Of a DNA stretch of 64,000 bases, positions 1 to 10,025 are shown in pieces. The DNA is taken from positions 62,001-126,000 of the forward strand of contig NZ_JBDPLH010000002.1 of assembly GCF_040187885.1 (NCBI RefSeq), read 5' to 3'. This DNA is from Roseateles_E cavernae (GTDB taxonomy: Bacteria; Pseudomonadota; Gammaproteobacteria; Burkholderiales; Burkholderiaceae_C). The position numbers and the translations under genes are program-made. Position 1 is the first letter of the stretch; the number at the start of each line of letters is the position of its first letter. A model generated the notes under the pieces. It saw nothing but the letters and a program-made list of their open reading frames with translations, did no database searches and had not been told where the DNA came from.

Positions 1-1436
<1,436 letters not shown>

Positions 1437-1578
1437 GATGTCACTCCAGTGAGAGGATGAAGCGGAGCTTGGGTGGGCCAGCATAAGGCCGGGCCCCAAG
1501 TTCAGCTACCGTCAGGGCTTCTGACTGCCCTCATCTATGGGGTGATGGGCCGAAGTTCAAGTCGCGCCTGGGCGCTCC

Positions 1579-1923
1579 TCAGCCATGGCGGCTGCGGCTG
1601 TCGGCCGGCGCCTGCTCGCGCGGGTGCAGGCCATAGTCGCGCAGCACCGCCGCCACGCGCAGCCGGTAGTCGGCAAACACCCCGGCGCGGCCCTCGCTCT
1701 GGGCCGCCCGGTGCGCCTCCAGCCGGCGCCAGCCTTGCACGGCTTCCTCGTCGCGCCAGAACGACAGCGACAGCAGCTTGCCCGGATCGCTGAGGCTCTG
1801 GAAACGCTCGATGCTGATGAAGCCGTCCATCTGCTCCAGCAGGGGCTTCAGCTCGGCGGCCAGGTCCAGATAGCGCTGACGGCCCTCGGGCCGGGGTTGG
1901 ACTTCGAAAATGATGGCGATCAT
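1579..1923 (-). CDS. Antibiotic biosynthesis monooxygenase (ABM) domain protein
   Basis: Small 114-residue protein of the dimeric alpha/beta ABM fold, a cofactor-independent oxygenase family acting on quinols or polyketides; the substrate here is unknown. Visible family features are the opening strand MIAIIFEVQPRPEGRQRYLD, the helix region ELKPLLEQMDGFISIERFQS and the strand LLSLSFWRDEEAVQGWR. The start is the ATG that overlaps the stop of the upstream P450 gene as ATGA, which indicates translational coupling in a two-gene operon. An in-frame extension to 2007 exists but would lie wholly inside the P450 gene and adds a basic, proline-rich leader unlike the family, so I reject it. Regulation is probably by the divergent ArsR-type gene. 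Confidence 0.85.
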   Translation of the reverse strand: MIAIIFEVQPRPEGRQRYLDLAAELKPLLEQMDGFISIERFQSLSDPGKLLSLSFWRDEEAVQGWRRLEAHRAAQSEGRAGVFADYRLRVAAVLRDYGLHPREQAPADSRSRHG

Positions 1924-2951
1924 GGCGTGGCGGGGTCCTGTGGGTCGGTGAAGGCGGGGACGTGGGCATTGGCCAGGGTCAGGCCTTGCGCGGGTGTCGG
2001 CCAGCACCTGCCGTCCTGGTGCTCCAGCAGCAGCTCCAGCGCGGCGGCGGCGGTCTCCAGGGCCAGGTCTTGCCCAGGGCAGCGGTGAGCGCCGGCGCCG
2101 AAGCCCAGATCGTCGGCTTCGGCGCTATTGCCGGCCAGATTCAGCAGCAGGGCGTCGCCCGGCTGCAGCTGTACCCCGCCGATCTCCAGCGCCTGCAGGG
2201 CGAAGCGCCGGGTGTTGCGCACGCCACCGCCCTCGCGCAGCAGGGTCGGCAGCCAGGCCCGCATCTGGCCGGGCCGGCGCAGCGCCGGCTCGGCGGCCAG
2301 CCGCGCCAGTGCGTTGCCCAGCAGGGCGGCGCCGGCCTCATGGCTCTGCCACAGCAGGGCCAGGCGATTAGCCTCGAATTCAGCGCCGCCGCCCGGCCAT
2401 TGCTGCGCCGGCGCCAGCCGGTTCAGGCAGGCCTGCAGCGGCGCCGCCGCAGCAGCGGGGGCGGCCAGGGCCTGTAGCAGGGCCGCGCAGGCCGGCTCGG
2501 CGGCGGCCGCCGGTCCGCCCTGCAGGGCGCCGGCCATCGCCCGCAGCTGCTCGTGCAGCCAGCGCTGCTCGGCCAGGCTGTCGAGCCGCAGCCCGAGCAG
2601 AGCGGCGATGCTGGCCGACGGTGTGGCCCAGACCCAGTGGTTCCAGCCCCCGCTCAAGGCCAGTGCGGCCTGGCGTCGCGCCTGGGCCCGCAGCTCGGCG
2701 GCGGGCAGGGCCTGCAGCGCCCGGGCCAGGGCCTGCTTGGGCGCGCTCCTCGCGGCGTCGTCGCGCTGGCGCAGCCACAGCCCGAACAGCCGGCCCAGCC
2801 GGCTGCCCTCCAGAGGGGCCGGCAGCGGCTGGCCGGGCGGGCGCACCCCCAGCTCGGGGCGCTGCAGCAGCGCGGCGCTCAGCGCCGGATGTTCGGCCTG
2901 CCACAGGCCCAGCTCGGGGCGCTGTTGCAAGGCGGTATGGGGGCAGGGCAT
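1920..2951 (-). CDS. Degenerate cytochrome P450-like protein
   Basis: 343-residue P450-fold protein, short against the usual 400 or so. The heme-ligand loop is intact: FGAGAHRCPGQDLA with Cys291 as predicted thiolate ligand. Other hallmarks are altered. In the I helix the usual AGxDT/AGHETT is SHEAG with no oxygen-activating Thr. The K-helix ExxR aligns with TLLR, so the Glu is missing although Arg is kept. The meander between the K' region (LLLNLAGNSAEADD) and the heme loop is about 15 residues shorter than normal. It is coupled by ATGA to an ABM monooxygenase and divergent from an ArsR-type regulator, so the unit looks like a small regulated oxidative module. It may be an atypical heme enzyme (ExxR-less P450s such as the CYP157 family are known) or a non-catalytic heme protein. 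Confidence 0.8.
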   Translation of the reverse strand: MPCPHTALQQRPELGLWQAEHPALSAALLQRPELGVRPPGQPLPAPLEGSRLGRLFGLWLRQRDDAARSAPKQALARALQALPAAELRAQARRQAALALSGGWNHWVWATPSASIAALLGLRLDSLAEQRWLHEQLRAMAGALQGGPAAAAEPACAALLQALAAPAAAAAPLQACLNRLAPAQQWPGGGAEFEANRLALLWQSHEAGAALLGNALARLAAEPALRRPGQMRAWLPTLLREGGGVRNTRRFALQALEIGGVQLQPGDALLLNLAGNSAEADDLGFGAGAHRCPGQDLALETAAAALELLLEHQDGRCWPTPAQGLTLANAHVPAFTDPQDPATP

Positions 2952-3030
2952 CGCTTGATCTTTCTCGGGTGGTTCACAAGCCTTGACTGTGCCTTTTGGC
3001 CGCGCGGCACGCTTCGCTTAGCATCGAAGC
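2952..3030. promoter_or_regulatory. Divergent promoter region, P450 operon and arsR-type gene
   Basis: The 79-bp gap between two divergent starts must hold promoters for both directions. It is more AT-rich than its surroundings. I could not single out a convincing palindromic operator or -35/-10 pair by eye, so only the layout supports this entry. Confidence 0.5.
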
Positions 3031-3732
3031 ATGGATGTCATCACCGCCGACCAGGCGCTTGCGCCGATTGCCGCCAGCATGGCCGAGCCGGTGCGGGCCC
3101 GTATGCTCTGTTGTCTGATGGACGGCCATGCCCGCACGGCCACCGAGCTGGCGGCCGTTGGCGAGGTCTCGGCCTCGACCGCCAGCGCCCATCTGGCGCG
3201 GCTGAGCGGCCAGGGCCTGATCGAATGCCTGGCCCAGGGCAAGCACCGCTATTACCGCCTGGCCAGCGCCGAGGTGGGCCAGGCGCTGGAGGCCTTGCTG
3301 GTGCTGGCCGGTGGGCCGCGCGCCCGCTTCGAGCCCAGCACGCCCACCGATCTGCGCGCGGCGCGGCGCTGCTACGACCATCTGGCCGGCGAGTGGGGCG
3401 TGCGCCTGCATGACCATGCGCTGCGCCGCGATTGGATCAGCGCCGTGCCTAGCGAGGCACGCGGCTATGCGCTGACCGAGGCGGGGGCTGCCGCGCTGGC
3501 GGACCTGGGGGTCGATGTCGCGGCGGCGCGCAGCGCGCGGCGCCGCCGCCTGGCCTGCGCCTGCATGGATTGGAGCGAGCGCCGCCCGCATCTGGGCGGC
3601 GCGCTGGGTGCCGTCTGGCTGCAGGCCTTGCTGGCCCAGGGCTGGCTGCGCCCGGAGCTGGACAGCCGGGCCCTGCGGCCAACCCGGCGCGGCGCGCAGC
3701 GGCTGGCCGAACTCTTGGGGGAGCCTGTATGA
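3031..3732 (+). CDS. ArsR/SmtB-type winged-helix regulator with long C-terminal domain
   Basis: 233-residue DNA-binding regulator. Residues about 10-90 form an ArsR winged helix: ASMAEPVRARMLCCLMDGHA, then the recognition-helix region VSASTASAHLARLSGQGLI and the wing QGKHRYYRLASAEV. Typical ArsR repressors are about 100 residues; this one has a further 120 residues including RRCYDHLAGEWGVRLHDHAL and the Cys pair in CACMDW, a C-terminal extension shared by a proteobacterial subgroup whose ligand I do not know. The classical metal-site ELCVCDL motif is absent, so metal sensing is not supported. It is divergent from the P450/ABM pair, its likely target, and overlaps the next gene by ATGA. Confidence 0.85.
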   Translation: MDVITADQALAPIAASMAEPVRARMLCCLMDGHARTATELAAVGEVSASTASAHLARLSGQGLIECLAQGKHRYYRLASAEVGQALEALLVLAGGPRARFEPSTPTDLRAARRCYDHLAGEWGVRLHDHALRRDWISAVPSEARGYALTEAGAAALADLGVDVAAARSARRRRLACACMDWSERRPHLGGALGAVWLQALLAQGWLRPELDSRALRPTRRGAQRLAELLGEPV

Positions 3733-4526
3733 CGGCGCGCATTCGCGTGGGTATTGGTGGCTGGAATTTCGAGCCCTGGCGCAACAACTTCTATCCGGCC
3801 GGCTGGCCGCACAGCCGCGAGCTCGAGTACGCCAGCCGCCGGCTGACGGCCATCGAGATCAACAGCACCTATTACAGCTCGCAGGCTCCGGCCACCTTCG
3901 CCAGATGGCGCGACACGGTGCCCGATGATTTCCTGTTCTCGCTGAAGGCCTCGCGCTTCGCGACCAACCGCCGTGTGCTGGCCGAGGCCGGCGAGTCGGT
4001 GCGGCGCTTCGTCGACAGCGGCATCGCCGAACTGGGCCCCAAGCTGGGGCCTATCGTCTGGCAATTCGCACCGAGCAAGCGCTTCGATCCGGTCGACTTC
4101 GAGGCCTTTCTGCAACTGCTGCCGGCCCAGGTCGGCGGTCTGGGCCTGCGCCATGCGCTCGATGTGCGGCACGAGAGCTTCCGCACGCCGGAGTACCTGG
4201 CGCTGGCGCGCCGCTACGGTGCGGCCACCGTGCTGACCGAGTCCGACGACTACCCGGCCATCGCCGACCTGACCGGCGGCTTCGTCTACTGCCGCATCAT
4301 GCGCACCGAGTCGGCCCTGCCCGAGGGCTGCCCGCCGGCCACGCTGGACCAGCTGGCGGCCTGCGCCCGGCTCTGGCGCGAGGGCGGGCAGCCGAGCGGG
4401 CTGCCGCTGGTCGAGCCGGCCTTCGCGCCACCGGCCGCGCCGCGCGATGTGTTCATGTTCTTCATCAGCGGAGCCAAGGAACGCGCGCCGGCGGCGGCCC
4501 AGGCCCTGATCGGGCGCCTGGGCTGA
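3729..4526 (+). CDS. DUF72 (YecE-like) family protein
   Basis: 265-residue TIM-barrel-like protein of the DUF72 family, whose biochemical role is not established. Family signatures are the N-terminal RVGIGGWNFEPWRNNFYPAG, the TAIEINSTYYS strand, FLFSLKASRFATN and the LDVRHESF strand. The start is the ATG overlapping the regulator's stop as ATGA; a longer frame extends upstream only as a basic, proline-rich shadow inside the regulator. The coupling suggests co-transcription with the ArsR-type gene, but a functional link is not evident. Confidence 0.85.
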   Translation: MTARIRVGIGGWNFEPWRNNFYPAGWPHSRELEYASRRLTAIEINSTYYSSQAPATFARWRDTVPDDFLFSLKASRFATNRRVLAEAGESVRRFVDSGIAELGPKLGPIVWQFAPSKRFDPVDFEAFLQLLPAQVGGLGLRHALDVRHESFRTPEYLALARRYGAATVLTESDDYPAIADLTGGFVYCRIMRTESALPEGCPPATLDQLAACARLWREGGQPSGLPLVEPAFAPPAAPRDVFMFFISGAKERAPAAAQALIGRLG

Positions 4527-4559
4527 TGCCGGGCCCGCACAGCGATTCGGGAGCCCTGC

Positions 4560-6206
4560 ATGAGTGAGCCTGTCGCGATGACCGCCAAGCAGGTCCGGCG
4601 CCTGCACCAGATCCTGCTGTGGCCGCTGCGCCTGATGCCCATCGGCGCTGCGCCGGGCGCCCCGCGCCGTCCCTGGGAGCTGCTGCTGGCCCAGGGCGAG
4701 CAGCCCTGGCGCGAGGTGGTGGACGAGTACACCGGCGACGCGGCGCGCTTTCACGAGCGCCACTACCAGGAGTTCGTCACCTTCCTGCCCTATGTGCAGC
4801 GCTTTCTCTACGGCGAGGGGCGTTCGCGGCCGGGCGATGCGCTGGGCGAATCGGGCATGAAGGTGCTGCGCCGCGACGATGTGGCGAGCCTGCGGCTGCG
4901 CAGCCGGCCGGGCGAGCCGCAGCTGTGCCTGGACGTGGTCCATATCGACCTGTATTTCTTCTTCGATGTCGATGTGGTGCTGCTGAATGTGGAACTGGCG
5001 GCCAGCGATCTGGCCCTGCGCCAGGCCCAGGACCTGCTGTACCGGCTGGGCCGCGCCTACCCCTCGGGCTGGGACGCCCAGGGCCTGCCGCTGCACACGC
5101 TGGCCGAGGCCGAGTGGCTGGGGCACGAGGGTCAGGTCTTGTCGGCCTCGGACGCGGGCCAGCGCGAGCGCTTCATCGCCCATGTGGCCGAGCACCGCGC
5201 GCCGCGCCTGTCGGCGCATTGGGACTGGCTGCTGCGGCCCCTGGTCAGCGACCAGTCGGAGGCCGCCGGCGTGCTGCGCTTTCGCCAGATCGAGTACTAC
5301 CGGATGCCGATGATGGCCTATCTGGCGCTGGACGATCCCGGCGCACTGTCGCGCAGCGACTTTGTGCGCCTGGGCCTGGTGACCGGCGCGGCGGCCGATG
5401 AGGGCGGCCTGCCCTTCAGCGAGCCTTATCTGCAGGACTTCGAGCAGCGCTACTGCTACGACCGCTTCTGGAGCGCGGCCGGCGCGGCGCCGCAGACCCG
5501 TTATCTGTGCAGCGGCCATGCGCTGATCGTCGTGGGCCGTGCCGATGCCGAGTTCTTCTGCTGTCGCGACCGCGGCGTGCTGGCGCAGTTCCGCCACCAG
5601 CATTTCCTGGTCTTCCTGATCGCGCATTTTCAGAAGGCCGCGCTGCTGATGTTCTCGGACCGCCTGGTCGAGGCGCTGCGCCGGCTCAATATCAACGATG
5701 CCGACAATGTGCGGCGCTTCAAGCGGGCGATCCGTGCCAGCTTCGAGGGCTTTCTGCGCTTCTCGCATCGCTACTGGTTCCATGCGGTGGCCGAGCAGGC
5801 GCAGACGCGCGCGCTCTACCGCATGAGCGCCCAGCATCTGGAGCTCGACCCGCTCTATGCCGAGGTCAAGTCCCGCATCGGCGATATGAGCGACTATCTG
5901 GAAACCGACAATCTGCGCCGCCAGGCCAATACCGTGGTGCGCCTGACCGTCGTGACCATCTTCGGCCTGATCGGCACCATCACCACCGGCTTTCTGGGCA
6001 TGAATCTGCTGGCCGAATCGGAGGCGCCGCTGTGGCAGCGGCTGCTGATGTTCGGCCTGACCCTGGGCGCGACGGTGGCGCTGACGGTCTACACCATGGT
6101 CAAGTCCAAGCGCCTGTCGGACTTTCTCGATGTGCTGTCCGACGAGCGCCTGCCCGGCATGGCCAAGCTGCGCGCCTTCGCGGCGGTCTGGCGCTCGGGC
6201 CCCTGA
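4560..6206 (+). CDS. Large CorA-like (2-TM-GxN) membrane protein
   Basis: 548-residue protein. The last 110 residues look like the CorA Mg2+/Co2+ channel core: a long helix (SRIGDMSDYLETDNLRRQAN), TM1 (VVRLTVVTIFGLIGTITTGF), the GMN signature at residues 480-482, then TM2 (LLMFGLTLGATVALTVYTMV) and a basic tail KSKRL. The preceding 430 residues would form the cytoplasmic domain, far larger than the roughly 240 residues in CorA, and include an aromatic acidic stretch DVVHIDLYFFFDVDVVLLNVE. I infer an ion-channel-like protein of the CorA superfamily. Cation specificity cannot be read from the sequence, and the acidic cluster after GMN is reduced to ESEAP. Confidence 0.78.
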   Translation: MSEPVAMTAKQVRRLHQILLWPLRLMPIGAAPGAPRRPWELLLAQGEQPWREVVDEYTGDAARFHERHYQEFVTFLPYVQRFLYGEGRSRPGDALGESGMKVLRRDDVASLRLRSRPGEPQLCLDVVHIDLYFFFDVDVVLLNVELAASDLALRQAQDLLYRLGRAYPSGWDAQGLPLHTLAEAEWLGHEGQVLSASDAGQRERFIAHVAEHRAPRLSAHWDWLLRPLVSDQSEAAGVLRFRQIEYYRMPMMAYLALDDPGALSRSDFVRLGLVTGAAADEGGLPFSEPYLQDFEQRYCYDRFWSAAGAAPQTRYLCSGHALIVVGRADAEFFCCRDRGVLAQFRHQHFLVFLIAHFQKAALLMFSDRLVEALRRLNINDADNVRRFKRAIRASFEGFLRFSHRYWFHAVAEQAQTRALYRMSAQHLELDPLYAEVKSRIGDMSDYLETDNLRRQANTVVRLTVVTIFGLIGTITTGFLGMNLLAESEAPLWQRLLMFGLTLGATVALTVYTMVKSKRLSDFLDVLSDERLPGMAKLRAFAAVWRSGP

Positions 6207-6300
6207 GCCGCCGGGCTTGCGGATGCGGGCGTTCCCGTGCAGCATGCGGCAGACAAATGGCGGCGGCCCCGAGGCCGACCGCAGACAGGGAGAGCCGACC

Positions 6301-8007
6301 ATGATGCAACGAGGCCCCGCCCGCAGCGCGGGCACGCGCCGGCTCGGCAGCCGCCGGACCGAGCGCCATGCCGCCGCGCTGCTGAGCCAGCGCGAGCATT
6401 TCAGCCAGGAGCTGGCCGCCGCTGCGCGCTCGCGCGCCCAGGCCGAGCTGGTGACCCGCCTGATTGCCGACAATATGCCCGGCCGCGTCGTCTACTGGGA
6501 CCGCGAGCTGCGCTGTCTGTTTGCCAACCAGGCCTATTTCGAGTGGTTCGGCCTGGCGCCCGAGCAGGTCATCGGCCGGCGCATGCCCGAGGTGCTGGAT
6601 CATCGCTACTGGCGGGCCAACGAGCACTATGTGCGGGCGGCGCTGAGCGGCCGGGTCCAGAGCTTCGAGCGCGAGACCATCACCGGCGACGGCACGGCGA
6701 TCTGGCACTGGGTGCAATATGTGCCCGATCTGCAGCAGGACCGGGTCGCCGGCTTCGTCGTGCTGGCGCTGGACATCACGGCGCGCAAGCAGGCCGAGCA
6801 GGCCTTGCAGGCCAGCCATGCCGAGCTCGCGCAGGCGCGCGACCGGGCCGAGGCCGCCAGCCGCGCCAAGAGTGCCTTCCTGGCCCATATGAGCCATGAG
6901 ATCCGCACGCCGATGAATGCCATCATGGGCCTGAGCCATCTGCTGCAGCGCATGCCGCAGAACCAGCTGCACGATCAGAACCAACGCTATCTGGGTGAGA
7001 TCGATGCGGCCGCCCAGCATCTGCTGCACATCATCAATGACGTGCTGGACATGTCCAAGATCGAGGCCGGCAAGCTGGTGCTGGAGGCCGAGGACTTCGA
7101 CCCCGCCGAGCTGGCGCAGCGCGCCGTCGCCCAGCTGGCCGAGGCCGCCTATGCCAAGGGCCTGGACCTGCAGATGCGGACCGAGGGGCTGCCGCCGCTG
7201 CTGCGCGGCGATGCGACGCGCCTGACCCAGATGCTGCTGAACCTGCTCAGCAACGCGGTCAAGTACACCGAGCGGGGTCAGGTCATGCTGCGGCTGCAGC
7301 TGCTCAGCGAGGACGGGCCGCGGGTGAAGCTGGGTGTCGATGTGCTGGACAGTGGCATCGGCATCGAGCCGGCCGCGCTGGCGCGCCTGTTCGAGGCCTT
7401 CGAGCAGGCCGATGCCTCGACTGCGCGGCGCTATGGCGGCACCGGCCTGGGCCTGGCCATCACCCGACAGCTGGCGCGCCGCATGGGCGGCGATGCCGGC
7501 GCCGACAGCGTGCCCGGGCGGGGCAGCCGGTTCTGGTTCAGCGCCTGGATGGAGCGCGCCGCGACGCGCGCGCCGGTGCTGGCGCTGGAGCCGCTGCACC
7601 CGGCCGAGCTGCGGCTGCGCACCGAGCATGCCGGCCAGCGCGTCTTGCTGGCCGAGGACGACGCGGTCAACCAGATGGTGGCCTGGTCGCTGCTGCAGGC
7701 CGCCGGCCTGGAGGTGGACCTGGTCGACGACGGTGCGGCGGCGCTGCGGGCGGCGGGCGAACGGCCCTACGCCTTGATACTGCTCGACCTGCACATGCCC
7801 GAGCTCGACGGCATGGCCGCCTGCCAAGCCATCCGGCGCCTGCCCGGCCATGCCGACACGCCCGTCCTGGCGATGACGGGCAATGTCTTTGCCGAGGACC
7901 GCGCGGCCTGCCTGGCGGCCGGCATGAACGACCATATCGCCAAGCCGGTCGCGCCGGAGGACTTGTACGAAAGCCTGCTGCGCTGGCTGCCGCCCGGCAA
8001 ACCCTAA
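6301..8007 (+). CDS. Hybrid sensor histidine kinase (PAS-HisKA-HATPase-REC)
   Basis: 568-residue cytoplasmic hybrid kinase with no transmembrane segment. Order: short coiled region (1-50); PAS/PAC sensor (about 55-165, MPGRVVYWDRELRCLFANQ to VLALDITARKQAE); HisKA with phospho-acceptor His in FLAHMSHEIRTPMNAIMG; HATPase with the N box LLNLLSNAVKYTE, G1 DSGIGIE and G2 GGTGLGLAITRQL; and a C-terminal receiver (LLAEDDAVNQMVAWSLL, phospho-acceptor Asp in LILLDLHMPELDG, conserved Lys in HIAKPV). The start is the ATG preceded by GGGAGAG at about 6 bases; a frame extension to 6130 overlaps the CorA-like gene. No response regulator or output gene lies beside it, so its pathway is unknown. Confidence 0.92.
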   Translation: MMQRGPARSAGTRRLGSRRTERHAAALLSQREHFSQELAAAARSRAQAELVTRLIADNMPGRVVYWDRELRCLFANQAYFEWFGLAPEQVIGRRMPEVLDHRYWRANEHYVRAALSGRVQSFERETITGDGTAIWHWVQYVPDLQQDRVAGFVVLALDITARKQAEQALQASHAELAQARDRAEAASRAKSAFLAHMSHEIRTPMNAIMGLSHLLQRMPQNQLHDQNQRYLGEIDAAAQHLLHIINDVLDMSKIEAGKLVLEAEDFDPAELAQRAVAQLAEAAYAKGLDLQMRTEGLPPLLRGDATRLTQMLLNLLSNAVKYTERGQVMLRLQLLSEDGPRVKLGVDVLDSGIGIEPAALARLFEAFEQADASTARRYGGTGLGLAITRQLARRMGGDAGADSVPGRGSRFWFSAWMERAATRAPVLALEPLHPAELRLRTEHAGQRVLLAEDDAVNQMVAWSLLQAAGLEVDLVDDGAAALRAAGERPYALILLDLHMPELDGMAACQAIRRLPGHADTPVLAMTGNVFAEDRAACLAAGMNDHIAKPVAPEDLYESLLRWLPPGKP

Positions 8008-8039
8008 ACTGGGGGCTTGTCATCGCCAGCCTGCCTGCC

Positions 8040-9020
8040 ATGTGCCCCTCTCCCCGCCGCCTTGCCGCCCTGACGCTGGTCTGTGGCCTGCTCGCGCTGG
8101 TCGGGCCGGCCCGGGCCCAGCTGCCGCCCTCGGCCCTGCCGACCCTGGACGGCCTGCCCCGGCCCACGACGCCGCCGCCCGAGATCGGGCCGGTGGTGCC
8201 GCCCCAGGTGCAGCGCTGGCGCCGCGAGGGCGAGGCCTACGAGCATGGCGACGGCGTGCCGCGCGACCCGGTGATGGCGGCCCAGCTCTATTGCCGCGCC
8301 GCCCGCTATGGCGACGCCGCCGCACAGTACAACCTGGCCTGGATGCTGACCAATGCGCGCGGCATCGAGCGCGACGATGCCCAGGCCGCCCATCTGTTCG
8401 CCGCCGCGGCCGAGCAGGGCCTGCAGCAGGCGGAGAACATGCTCAAGGCCATGGGCACGCCGCGCGGCGCGCCGCCGGCCTGCCTGCGCCCGCCCGACAC
8501 CGACCCGGCGCCGCTGAAGCCCGGCACCCGCCTGCCGCCGCCACCCCCGCCGCCGCCGCCGGCCAATGCGCCCGAACCTATCGTGCGCTTCGTCACGCTG
8601 GTGGCGCCTGACTACCAGCTGGCCCCGCACCTGGTGCTGGCCGTGATGGCCACCGAATCGAACTTCGACCCGCTGGCCGAATCACCGAAGAAGGCCCAGG
8701 GCCTGATGCAGCTGATCCCCGACACGGCGGCCCGCTTCAAGGTCAGGAAGATCACCGACCCGGTGCAGAACATCCGCGGCGGCATGGCCTATCTGCGCTG
8801 GCTGCTGGCCTATTTCGAGGGCGATCTGTCCCTGGTGCTGGCGGCCTACAACGCCGGCGAGGGCGCGGTGGATCGCTACCGCGGCGTGCCGCCTTATGCC
8901 GAGACGCGGATGTATGTGCGGCGCATCCTGGCCGCGATCGGCGGCCAGCGCAGCCACCCCTTCGACCCGAGCGTGACCGCGCCCTCGCCGGTGCTGGGCT
9001 CGCGCCGCGCACCCGGCTGA
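8040..9020 (+). CDS. Lytic transglycosylase with Sel1-like repeats
   Basis: 326-residue exported protein. A signal peptide (residues 1-26, hydrophobic core ALTLVCGLLALVG, cleavage after ARA) is followed by two Sel1-like repeats (about 60-135: EAYEHGDGVPRDPVMAAQLY, LAWMLTNARGIERDDAQAAH), a proline-rich linker with nine consecutive prolines, and a SLT transglycosylase domain (about 185-300). The catalytic Glu is in MATESNFDPLAES, followed by GLMQLIPDTAARF and LAAYNAGEGAV. It cleaves the MurNAc-GlcNAc bond of peptidoglycan in the periplasm. The Sel1 part probably serves protein interaction. Confidence 0.92.
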   Translation: MCPSPRRLAALTLVCGLLALVGPARAQLPPSALPTLDGLPRPTTPPPEIGPVVPPQVQRWRREGEAYEHGDGVPRDPVMAAQLYCRAARYGDAAAQYNLAWMLTNARGIERDDAQAAHLFAAAAEQGLQQAENMLKAMGTPRGAPPACLRPPDTDPAPLKPGTRLPPPPPPPPPANAPEPIVRFVTLVAPDYQLAPHLVLAVMATESNFDPLAESPKKAQGLMQLIPDTAARFKVRKITDPVQNIRGGMAYLRWLLAYFEGDLSLVLAAYNAGEGAVDRYRGVPPYAETRMYVRRILAAIGGQRSHPFDPSVTAPSPVLGSRRAPG

Positions 9021-9024
9021 GCCC

Positions 9025-9945
9025 TCAGCCGGTCTTCTTGCGCGGCGCCGGCTTGAGCTTCATCTCGACGAAGAAGTCGTAGAGCTGCTGGGCCGCCGGT
9101 GACAGGCTGCGGCCCTTGCGCCGTATCAGCCCGACATGGCGGCTCACCGCCGGCTCGATCAGCGGCACGCTGACCAGCAGCGGATGGCTTTTGTCCGGCA
9201 TCGCCAGCGAGGGCACCGCCGCCACGCCCAGCCCGGCCTCGACCAGGCCCAGCGTGGTGGTCACATGCTGGGTCTCGTAGACGGCCTCCGGCAGGCCGGC
9301 CACACCGGCCAGCGCCTGGTCCAGCAGCAGCCGGTTGCCCGAGTTCTTGGCCACCGCGATGTAGTCGTAGGCGGCCAGCTCGTGCCAGGCCACCTGGCGT
9401 TTGCGGGCCAGCGGATGGTCGCGCCGGCAGGCGGCGACGAAGCGCTCCTCCAGCAGCGCATGGAACTCGATATCGGGCTCCTGGCTGCCGATGAAGTTCA
9501 GGCCGAAATCGACCTCGCCGCGTGCCACCGCGTCGAGCACCGCACCGGCGCCGGCGTCGAAGACCTTGAGCCGTATCTTCGGATAGCGCTCGCGGTAGCG
9601 GCCGATCACGCGCGACAGGTAGTAGTAGACGGTGGACGGCACGCAGGCGATGCTGACCTCGCCCATGCGGGTGGCCGAGACCCCGCGTATGCCCAGCAAG
9701 GTGTTGTCCAGCTCGTCGAGCAGCTGCTGCACCTTGCGGGCGAAATCGCGGCCCACCGCGGTCAGGCTGACACGGCGCGTCGTGCGGTCCAGCAGCTTGA
9801 CGCCCAGCGCCTGCTCCAGCTTGTCGATGCGGCGGCTGAAGGCCGGTTGCGAGATGTGCACGGCCTCGGCCGCGCGCCGGAAGTTGCCCAGCTCGGCCAC
9901 CGCGCGAAAGGCCAGCAGATCGTTCAGATCGAAATTGATCGCCAT
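9025..9945 (-). CDS. LysR family transcriptional regulator
   Basis: 306-residue LysR regulator. The N-terminal winged helix is clear (LLAFRAVAELGNFRRAAEAV, SQPAFSRRIDKLEQALG, LLDRTTRRVSLT), followed by the linker helix and a periplasmic-binding-like effector domain (about 90-300). It is divergent from the PrpF-type isomerase/Bug receptor/porin cluster, a layout typical of LysR activators, so it probably senses an organic acid handled by those proteins. Its effector cannot be read from sequence. Confidence 0.92.
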   Translation of the reverse strand: MAINFDLNDLLAFRAVAELGNFRRAAEAVHISQPAFSRRIDKLEQALGVKLLDRTTRRVSLTAVGRDFARKVQQLLDELDNTLLGIRGVSATRMGEVSIACVPSTVYYYLSRVIGRYRERYPKIRLKVFDAGAGAVLDAVARGEVDFGLNFIGSQEPDIEFHALLEERFVAACRRDHPLARKRQVAWHELAAYDYIAVAKNSGNRLLLDQALAGVAGLPEAVYETQHVTTTLGLVEAGLGVAAVPSLAMPDKSHPLLVSVPLIEPAVSRHVGLIRRKGRSLSPAAQQLYDFFVEMKLKPAPRKKTG

Positions 9946-10025
9946 ATGGACTTATGCGTTGAGTGGATCAATCGATCATAACTATGCAATTCACATGCAT
10001 GAGTGGATCGCCCAAGATCCGTCCC
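9946..10025. promoter_or_regulatory. Divergent LysR target region with inverted and direct repeats
   Basis: The 80-bp gap between the LysR gene and the isomerase gene holds three repeat signals: TTATG (9952-9956) facing CATAA (9977-9981); ATGCA (9984-9988) facing TGCAT (9996-10000); and the direct repeat GAGTGGATC at 9961-9969 and 10001-10009, 40 bp apart and so about four helical turns. It is AT-rich compared with its surroundings. LysR binding here is inference from the layout. Confidence 0.55.

Noticed and set aside
1437..1578. Possible RNA gene or leader upstream of fusA
   Set aside because: I see only a ribosome binding site and no convincing hairpin set, tRNA or riboswitch pattern.
3465..6473. 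1002-codon minus-strand frame
   Set aside because: It crosses four well-supported plus-strand genes and has low-complexity, basic composition.
8530..8570. C/G-rich run that could mark slippage or a frameshift
   Set aside because: It encodes an in-frame proline linker between Sel1-like and SLT domains, and both flanking domains are intact.
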